Position numbers and translations under genes: made by a program
The notes under the pieces: model-generated
Database searches by the model: none
What the model saw: the letters and a program-made list of their open reading frames with translations, nothing else
What the model was told of the DNA's origin: nothing
NCBI GenBank assembly: GCA_017532485.1
Contig: JAFXJE010000089.1
Span: 1 to 7,880, forward strand
Direction of reading: 5' to 3'
DNA length: 7,880 bases
Source of the DNA: Peptococcaceae bacterium
Lineage (GTDB): Bacteria; Bacillota; Peptococcia; Peptococcales; Peptococcaceae
In this document: positions 1 to 4,931 of the stretch, piece by piece
Layout: each line of letters opens with the position of its first letter
Numbering within the stretch: position 1 is the first letter of the stretch

Positions 1-550
1 CGTAACAGCTGATGTGATTATCAACAGTAAAATTACTTGCTCGGGAAATTTGAATTTATCAGGACGGCGTGCTAACTTTATCAGTGGTGAAAGTATGGTT
101 GGCGGTTTAGTTACAGCTCATAATTTAGGTACTGAAAACCGCGGTGATGTTGTGCTCAATTTTGCACCTCGTGACGGGGTGGATTGTACTATTGAGAAAA
201 GTTATAAATCAGCACAGCGGGAGTTTGAAGATGTGCAGCGTAAAGTAGAGTTTTACGTAAATATGTCTAAAAAGATGCAGCTCAATGATAAACATCAGGC
301 AGAGTTTAAGCGCTTATTAGCAGAATATAAAGACTTGGAATCTGATGTGGCTCAACTGAAAGAACAAGTAGACAAGGAACGCAAAAAATTAGAAAGTGCG
401 TATCGTGATTTGGTTTCTGTTGTCGGTACGATGTATGCCGGTGTAAAAATAGTTGTTGGGCATATCGGGTATAGGGCGGCTAATGATGTAGTTTATAGTC
501 ATTTTTGGTTGGACCGTGGTGAAATTCACCATGATACAGGTGTAATTTAG
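1..550 (+). CDS. FapA / DUF342-family protein, 3' part only
   Basis: The reading frame is open from base 2 back to the window edge, so this is the C-terminal part (about 182 residues) of a longer gene; the GTG at 14-16 is an internal codon. The first 55 or so residues show the glycine-spaced short-strand repeats of the FapA (flagellar assembly protein A, DUF342) beta-helical domain, with phrases such as GNLNLSG, GGLVTAHNLGT and NRGDVVLNF. A long charged heptad-like stretch follows (about residues 63-134 of the visible part, rich in K, E, Q and L), which I read as a coiled coil. The end returns to short beta strands (GVKIVVGH). This beta-helix, coiled coil, beta-tail order is typical of the family. 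The family is linked to flagellar or cell-surface functions, but its biochemical role is poorly defined. The gene is closed by a terminator at 569-598. The family call is from pattern recognition of a partial protein. Confidence 0.75.
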   Translation, partial: VTADVIINSKITCSGNLNLSGRRANFISGESMVGGLVTAHNLGTENRGDVVLNFAPRDGVDCTIEKSYKSAQREFEDVQRKVEFYVNMSKKMQLNDKHQAEFKRLLAEYKDLESDVAQLKEQVDKERKKLESAYRDLVSVVGTMYAGVKIVVGHIGYRAANDVVYSHFWLDRGEIHHDTGVI

Positions 551-568
551 TTTACAATGTAGAATCCA

Positions 569-598
569 GAGGGTGGGAGAAAATCTCATCCTCTTTTT
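569..598 (+). terminator. Intrinsic terminator after the FapA-family gene
   Basis: Bases 569-578 can pair with 584-593 (10 pairs, two of them G-T) around a five-base GAAAA loop, and the right arm runs straight into five T residues at 594-598. It lies 19 bases after the stop codon and before the next promoter, so it separates the FapA-family transcript from the ABC operon. Confidence 0.85.
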
Positions 599-622
599 GT
601 TTATAAAATATATGTAAATTAA

Positions 623-651
623 TTGACATTTAACAATAATGGTCTTACAAT
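623..651 (+). promoter_or_regulatory. Housekeeping-type promoter of the ABC operon
   Basis: TTGACA (623-628) and TACAAT (646-651) are separated by exactly 17 bases, an almost perfect primary-sigma promoter. The start of transcription would fall near 658, giving a leader of about 55 bases before the TTG start at 713. I see no obvious operator or riboswitch-like fold in this short leader. Confidence 0.85.
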
Positions 652-700
652 GAAAATTGTATTACTCTGAATAATACAGTTGATAAAAATTGGTAACAGC

Positions 701-707
701 GAGGTGA
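701..707 (+). promoter_or_regulatory. Ribosome binding site that fixes the ABC ATPase start
   Basis: GAGGTGA ends five bases before the TTG at 713. No comparable site precedes the in-frame TTG at 680, so the site supports the shorter protein. Confidence 0.75.
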
Positions 708-712
708 GAAGT

Positions 713-1438
713 TTGGCTTTGATTGAAGCAAAAGGAGTAGTAAAAAAATACAAAGTAGGTAATGAAATCATCACGGCTTTAGATGGTATTGATTTAATGA
801 TTGAGGAGGGAGAGTTTGTAGCTATCTTAGGGACCTCCGGCTGTGGTAAGTCCACTTTGCTGAATATGCTTTCTGGTTTGGAACGACCGACGAAAGGTGA
901 AATTAAAATACATGGTGTAACAATTAACAAAGTTAATGAAAAAAATATGGCAAAATTTAGAGCTCAGGAGATGGGTTTTATTTTTCAACAATATAATTTG
1001 ATTCCTGCGTTAACAGCATTGGAAAATGTGATGCTGCCTTTAACTATTCAAGGCAGACCCAAAAAAGAACGAGTGCAGCGCAGCAAGGCTATCTTGGAAA
1101 AATTGGGTTTGGGCAGCCGTTTGAAAAATAAGCCTAGTGAGATGAGTGGTGGGCAGCAACAAAGGGTGAGTATAGCACGTTCTTTGGTGTGCAATCCTAA
1201 AATTATTTTTGCCGATGAGCCAACGGGAAATTTAGATAGCAAAACGACAATTGAAATTTTAGAGTTTATGCAGCAAATAGTGCGACAAGAAAAGAAAACT
1301 TTGATTATGGTTAGTCATGACTTAGAGGTAGCCATGTACGCTGATCGCATTATTCATATGTTGGATGGCAAAATTATCAAAGTGGAAACAGTTGAACGTA
1401 ATGAGATAAAAGAGACAGAGGAGGAAAATGAGCAATGA
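713..1438 (+). CDS. ABC transporter ATP-binding protein, MacB/LolD class
   Basis: Cytoplasmic ATPase of 241 residues that would power the permease encoded two genes downstream. All motifs are present and intact: Walker A GTSGCGKST (about residues 40-48), Q-loop Q in IFQQYNLIP (about 91-93), signature MSGGQQQ (144-150), Walker B IIFADEP with catalytic Glu169, D-loop NLDS (173-176) and switch His202 in SHD. Length and the FQQYNLIP and DEPTGNLDS wording fit the MacB/LolD/FtsE branch, whose members drive mechanotransmission rather than classical transport through the membrane. The start is a TTG chosen because GAGGTGA lies at the correct distance; an upstream TTG at 680 lacks a site. The C-terminal tail is short and Glu/Lys-rich. 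The gene follows its own promoter and ends in an ATGA overlap with the next gene, indicating translational coupling. The substrate cannot be read from this subunit. Confidence 0.93.
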   Translation: MALIEAKGVVKKYKVGNEIITALDGIDLMIEEGEFVAILGTSGCGKSTLLNMLSGLERPTKGEIKIHGVTINKVNEKNMAKFRAQEMGFIFQQYNLIPALTALENVMLPLTIQGRPKKERVQRSKAILEKLGLGSRLKNKPSEMSGGQQQRVSIARSLVCNPKIIFADEPTGNLDSKTTIEILEFMQQIVRQEKKTLIMVSHDLEVAMYADRIIHMLDGKIIKVETVERNEIKETEEENEQ

Positions 1439-3246
1439 AGAAAAAATTAAGCAGTATCGTTTTGCTAGTGTTTGTCTTGCAATTATTGATGGCAAGCGGT
1501 GCATGGGCAGGAACAACTAATGTAGAGGCTGTACCCGCAGAACAGCCAGGAGTGGTAAAAACAGGAACAGATCCATTATGGACATTTTTAGATATTTCAG
1601 TGCCTGAAAAGATTTTAATTGGACAAAATTTTGAAATGGTAATTACTGTACGCAATATTGGTACAGGTTCGGGGATATTCCCATCCTTTAAATTTAGTGA
1701 AGGTAAAGACAATATGGCATTGTCGCACTTTAGTATTGTTAGTGGTGATGGAGCTGATGGGTATGATCCAATGATTACAGAAATTAAGAGTGGTCAAACG
1801 CAAGTTTTTACTATTGTGATGAAAGTAAATAGTGATGTTAAAGAATTGCCTGAAGGTTCTGATTATCAGTTGAATTGTACCATCGGTAGTGCAGATGGTT
1901 ATGTCAGTGCCGAAGGCAGTAAAGTGGATTGGAGTCAAAAGAGACATCAAGCGACCCAGATTTTGCATTTAAAACCTGTTTATGCATTATCTGAACCTAC
2001 CTTTATCGTTGATAGTGTGACTTTTAGTCCAGAAGTAACAGCTGGTGTGAAGGAAACAACGGCAACTATTACTTTGGAAAATATCAGTGATACTAAAGCT
2101 AATAATGTTGTAGTAACATTAGAAGGCAGTACGGTAGGGCAAACTGGCAAGAAAAATATTATTATAAAAGATTTAACCTCAACAAAACGCTTATATGATG
2201 TGCGTGGTAAGCAAAAGGTTGATGTCAGCTATCAGGTAGAAATTAATCCTGACCGCTTGGATAACGAAATGACGCTGACTATTAAATATGATGGTCAATC
2301 TGAGCCACAGAAAGAACATATCAATATGCCGTTACCTTTAGATAATACCGGTACAGGCAAAGAACCAAAGGTAATTATCGAACGATATACATTAAATCCA
2401 GAAAAAGTATTGGCTGGGAATAATGTAACTTTGAATTTATATATTCAAAATACTAACGCTTTACCTGTTAAAAATATTTCTATCAAATTAGATGTGCCTA
2501 CTGAAACTACAGGTTCTGGTGGGTCTGTTTCCAGTGGCACAGTATTCTCTCCAGTTAATAGCAGTAATACTTTTTATATTGAACGTATTGAAGGTAAGTC
2601 TACAGAAGTAAAAACTATTACTATGTATGTTAGTCCAAATGCTTTGGCGAAAACTTATGTAGTACCTGTAAAAATTTCTTACGAAAATAGCGTAGGTGAA
2701 ACTTGCCCTGATATTACTGACAATATCAATATTCCTGTAGCGCAGGAGAGCAGAATTGAAATTATTAAGGGTACATTCCCACATATGGGTAATGTAGGTG
2801 AGCCAATCAATTTAGATTTGGAATTTGTTAATATTGGTAAAACAACTTTAACCAATTTAAAAATCCAAGCTTTAGCTAATGTATCTTACAATGATGACTC
2901 TATCTATTATGTTGGTACTTTTGATGTAGGTGCAACTGATGAATACAATGGGGTTTTATATCCTGAAGAAGAAGGTTTGCTGGAAGGTGCAGTGCAGTTT
3001 ACCTATATTGATGGTGATAACCAAGAAGCTTTAATGGAAGTACCATTCTCAATTGAAATTGGACCTGAAATTGTATATGAACCTATTATGCCGGAAATGC
3101 CAATAGAACCACCGAAGGAAACTTTTGCGTCAAAGATTAAAAATCATTTGCTGGACATTATTTTAGTAGCGGTTATTATTGCACAAGGTGCAATGCTGTT
3201 TAAGATTAAACGCAAAGAAAAAGCAGAAGAGGAATTGATGCAATGA
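1435..3246 (+). CDS. Secreted, C-terminally anchored CARDB/COG1361-like repeat protein of the ABC operon
   Basis: A 603-residue protein with a signal peptide: basic MKKK start, hydrophobic core, and a likely cleavage after AWA (residues 23-25). There is no lipobox cysteine. The mature part reads as about four repeated beta-sandwich units, starting near residues 52, 188, 311 and 438. Each unit has a 'G..f.....v.N.G' type phrase: ITVRNIGTGSG, ITLENISDTKAN, LYIQNTNALPV, LEFVNIGKTTL. This pattern is typical of CARDB / COG1361 'S-layer domain' proteins. A proline-rich linker (about 549-561) leads to one membrane helix (about 571-590) and a basic tail (KIKRKEK). Nearly the whole protein is therefore outside the cytoplasmic membrane. 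It sits between the ATPase and the permease, with ATGA overlaps on both sides, and AGGAGG at 1419-1424 serves as its ribosome site. I infer that it is the extracytoplasmic partner of the permease, in the place MacA would occupy. Its ligand is unknown. The architecture is sure; the family name is by pattern recognition. Confidence 0.82.
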   Translation: MKKKLSSIVLLVFVLQLLMASGAWAGTTNVEAVPAEQPGVVKTGTDPLWTFLDISVPEKILIGQNFEMVITVRNIGTGSGIFPSFKFSEGKDNMALSHFSIVSGDGADGYDPMITEIKSGQTQVFTIVMKVNSDVKELPEGSDYQLNCTIGSADGYVSAEGSKVDWSQKRHQATQILHLKPVYALSEPTFIVDSVTFSPEVTAGVKETTATITLENISDTKANNVVVTLEGSTVGQTGKKNIIIKDLTSTKRLYDVRGKQKVDVSYQVEINPDRLDNEMTLTIKYDGQSEPQKEHINMPLPLDNTGTGKEPKVIIERYTLNPEKVLAGNNVTLNLYIQNTNALPVKNISIKLDVPTETTGSGGSVSSGTVFSPVNSSNTFYIERIEGKSTEVKTITMYVSPNALAKTYVVPVKISYENSVGETCPDITDNINIPVAQESRIEIIKGTFPHMGNVGEPINLDLEFVNIGKTTLTNLKIQALANVSYNDDSIYYVGTFDVGATDEYNGVLYPEEEGLLEGAVQFTYIDGDNQEALMEVPFSIEIGPEIVYEPIMPEMPIEPPKETFASKIKNHLLDIILVAVIIAQGAMLFKIKRKEKAEEELMQ

Positions 3247-4523
3247 TTAAGCAAGATATTTTAATCATGGCAATGAAAAATCTAAACAGACGCAAAGGTA
3301 GAACATTTTTAACGATGTTGGGTGTAGTAATTGGGACTACTTCTATTGTGGTGATGCTTTCGCTTGGTTTGGGTTTGGAAGCAAGCTATGAGGCGATGTA
3401 TGCACAATGGGGCAGCTTAAATCAAATTGAAGTATCAGCTCCCGGTCGTTATGGTGATGAGCAGGAAAATCCTATTTTACTCAATGAGGAAGCGGTGGAG
3501 CAATTTAAACAAATGGAAGGGATAGTAGCAGCTATTCCAATGCTGCGAGTTTCTGGGAACGGTTCCTATGGTAAAAAAGAAGGTTATCTGCAAATTTATG
3601 GTATTGACGAAACCAGTATGCACTTGATGGAGTATGAAACTGTGGTCGGCAGATTGCTGGCAGAAGGTGATACAAATGCCCTTGTGCTTGGTGCGCAAGT
3701 AAGCGACCAGTTTTATGACCCCAATGATAGTAAATATTGGGAAAATTACGAATATGACCCAGATAAAATTTATCAAGCTACTCAAGAGATGATGAATGAA
3801 AAAATTTCAATGGAGTTTACGAACTGGGAAACACAAAAAAGCAGAAAATTGAAGCTGCAAGTAGTAGGTGTTTTAAGCGATGAGACTGCTGGTGCAGGCT
3901 GGTATGCGTACGCACCGATGGATACTATGAAAAAAATTCGTAAAGCAATGATGACAACAGAAGAAAAGAAAAATAATAAAAATGATTATGACCAGGTTAT
4001 TTTGATTACTTCGGATGTCACCTACTCTAAAGAAATAGCAATGCAATTGCAAGACCAAGGCTATTATGCCTATTCTATCGCTACTCAGTTGGAAGGTATC
4101 GAGGACCAAACGCGAATGATTCAAGCTGTCTTAGGTGGTATAGGGAGTATTACTTTGCTGGTAGCAGCTATCGGGATTATCAATACGATGGTCATGTCTA
4201 TTTATGAAAGGGTCAAAGAAATTGCCATTATGAAAGTTATTGGGGCAACTTTTACTGATATTCGCTTATTGTTCTTAGCAGAAGCCGGTTTAATAGGTCT
4301 TTTCGGTGGCATTTTGGGCTTGGGTGCAAGTTATGGGCTGTCATTCATTATTAATAGGTTGAGTGGTGATTTCATGGGAACAGGAACGGGTATTTCCTTA
4401 ATTCCATGGTGGCTGGCAGTATTTGCTATGGTCTTCTCCATGGCTGTAGGGGTTTTGGCTGGCTTATATCCTGCTAATAAAGCTGTAAAATTGAGCCCGA
4501 TTGAAGCTATGCGCGGCAATTAA
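3243..4523 (+). CDS. ABC transporter permease, MacB/FtsX type
   Basis: A 426-residue membrane subunit with the MacB layout. There is a short cytoplasmic start with MKNLNRRKGRTFLTMLGVVIG, membrane helix 1 (about residues 21-45), a large extracytoplasmic domain (about 46-290), then three helices (about 294-318, 341-371 and 388-409). After helix 2 comes the conserved ERVKEIAIMKVIGA segment (322-335), the cytoplasmic coupling region of this family. The C-terminus has the family signature YPANKAVKLSPIEAMRG. The start ATG overlaps the stop of the preceding gene (ATGA). With the upstream ATPase it should form a MacB-like dimer of permeases plus dimer of ATPases. Known members export antibiotics, peptides, toxins or lipoproteins, or transmit force to envelope enzymes (FtsX). 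The extracytoplasmic domain has a Tyr/Asp-rich, highly hydrophilic section (about 157-205) that may be specific to this subfamily. The substrate is not deducible. Confidence 0.93.
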   Translation: MIKQDILIMAMKNLNRRKGRTFLTMLGVVIGTTSIVVMLSLGLGLEASYEAMYAQWGSLNQIEVSAPGRYGDEQENPILLNEEAVEQFKQMEGIVAAIPMLRVSGNGSYGKKEGYLQIYGIDETSMHLMEYETVVGRLLAEGDTNALVLGAQVSDQFYDPNDSKYWENYEYDPDKIYQATQEMMNEKISMEFTNWETQKSRKLKLQVVGVLSDETAGAGWYAYAPMDTMKKIRKAMMTTEEKKNNKNDYDQVILITSDVTYSKEIAMQLQDQGYYAYSIATQLEGIEDQTRMIQAVLGGIGSITLLVAAIGIINTMVMSIYERVKEIAIMKVIGATFTDIRLLFLAEAGLIGLFGGILGLGASYGLSFIINRLSGDFMGTGTGISLIPWWLAVFAMVFSMAVGVLAGLYPANKAVKLSPIEAMRGN

Positions 4524-4532
4524 TCTTAGGTG

Positions 4533-4578
4533 ATATACGTTATCTTTTTCTTGCTTTTTCGTTAAGAAAAAGGTATAT
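4533..4578 (+). terminator. AT-rich hairpin after the ABC operon, possible weak terminator
   Basis: CTTTTTCTT (4544-4552) is the exact reverse complement of AAGAAAAAG (4564-4572), with an 11-base loop. ATATAC (4533-4538) also pairs with GTATAT (4573-4578) if five bases on the left arm bulge out. It begins 10 bases after the permease stop. There is no proper T-run after the right arm and the stem is nearly all A-T, so efficient termination is doubtful. Confidence 0.4.
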
Positions 4579-4590
4579 TTATAATATAAT
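4574..4590 (+). promoter_or_regulatory. Possible -10 region for the YjfB-family gene
   Basis: TATAAT occurs twice (4580-4585 and 4585-4590), and TATATT at 4574-4579 lies 17 bases after a TTGCTT at 4551-4556. No combination gives a good -35 together with a good -10, and the whole stretch is AT-rich. A promoter here is plausible because the small gene is set off from the operon by a hairpin, but the exact elements are uncertain. Confidence 0.3.
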
Positions 4591-4620
4591 CTAGTCGAAT
4601 AGATGGGTTTGTAATTAAGT

Positions 4621-4629
4621 AGGAGGTGG
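4621..4629 (+). promoter_or_regulatory. Strong ribosome binding site of the YjfB-family gene
   Basis: AGGAGGTGG is a near-complete match to the anti-Shine-Dalgarno sequence and ends five bases before the ATG at 4635. It covers the in-frame GTG at 4626, which rules that codon out as the start. The strength suggests high expression. Confidence 0.85.
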
Positions 4630-4634
4630 AAATT

Positions 4635-4838
4635 ATGGATCTCAGCATGAGTATTGCTAGTCTTTCCGTAGCACAAAGTATGGCCAATGTACAACAACAA
4701 GTGAGTATAGCAATGTTGGATAAGACCATGGAACAAAGCAGTGCTAATCTGCTTAATATGGTCAATGATTTTCAACAAACCAACGGAGCCGCAAATGTGG
4801 TGCCATATACAAACCGTTTATTAGATACTTATGCATAA
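4635..4838 (+). CDS. Small YjfB-family putative motility protein
   Basis: A 67-residue soluble protein beginning MDLSMSIASLSVAQSMANVQ and continuing with a Gln/Met/Ser/Ala-rich helical stretch (VSIAMLDKTMEQSSANLLNM). The MD....S..S....A....V..AMLDKTM..S....L pattern matches YjfB-type 'putative motility proteins' of Firmicutes (Bacillus subtilis YjfB is the name-giver). The family's function is not well established; it is associated with motility regulons. There is no signal peptide or membrane helix. The ATG at 4635 was chosen from the strong AGGAGGTGG. The gene stands alone between two hairpins and is not overlapped by its neighbours, so it may be a single-gene transcript. A FapA-family gene in the same window strengthens the motility link a little, although no flagellar structural gene is visible. 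Confidence 0.75.
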   Translation: MDLSMSIASLSVAQSMANVQQQVSIAMLDKTMEQSSANLLNMVNDFQQTNGAANVVPYTNRLLDTYA

Positions 4839-4870
4839 TAATTTGTATGCAAAAGTTGTTGGTTGGTAAT

Positions 4871-4915
4871 AATAAGGCAGCAGAGGGCAGTGCCTGCTCT
4901 GCTGCCTTATTTTAT
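4871..4915 (+). terminator. Strong 15-bp hairpin between the YjfB-family gene and rnr (terminator or leader element)
   Basis: Bases 4871-4885 and 4897-4911 are perfect reverse complements over 15 positions, with an 11-base loop that can itself pair GGC (4886-4888) with GCC (4892-4894). The right arm runs into a short T-rich tail (TTATTTTAT). It lies 32 bases after the YjfB-family stop and only six bases before the rnr Shine-Dalgarno. It may end the upstream transcript, attenuate rnr, or be a processing site in an rnr leader. Confidence 0.75.
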
Positions 4916-4917
4916 CT

Positions 4918-4925
4918 AAGGAGTG
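4918..4925 (+). promoter_or_regulatory. Ribosome binding site of rnr
   Basis: AAGGAGTG lies six bases before the ATG at 4932 and includes the in-frame GTG at 4923, which therefore cannot be the start. Confidence 0.8.
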
Positions 4926-4931
4926 ATTTTA

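Noticed and set aside
680..712. Upstream in-frame TTG start for the ABC ATPase
   Set aside because: No ribosome site before it; GAGGTGA at 701-707 fits the TTG at 713, and the extra residues do not look like the family's N-terminus.
1428..1520. ATG at 1428 just after AGGAGG at the ATPase / repeat-protein junction
   Set aside because: It opens a short frame with no recognisable product; the ATG at 1435 begins a clear signal peptide and a 603-residue protein.
4591..4605. Possible SigD/FliA -10 element (TCGAATA-like) before the YjfB-family gene
   Set aside because: It matches the CCGATAT consensus poorly and there is no TAAA at the right distance upstream.
4843..4872. Possible rnr promoter TTGTAT-18-TAATAA
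   Set aside because: Both boxes are weak and the start would fall inside the strong hairpin; not enough to annotate.
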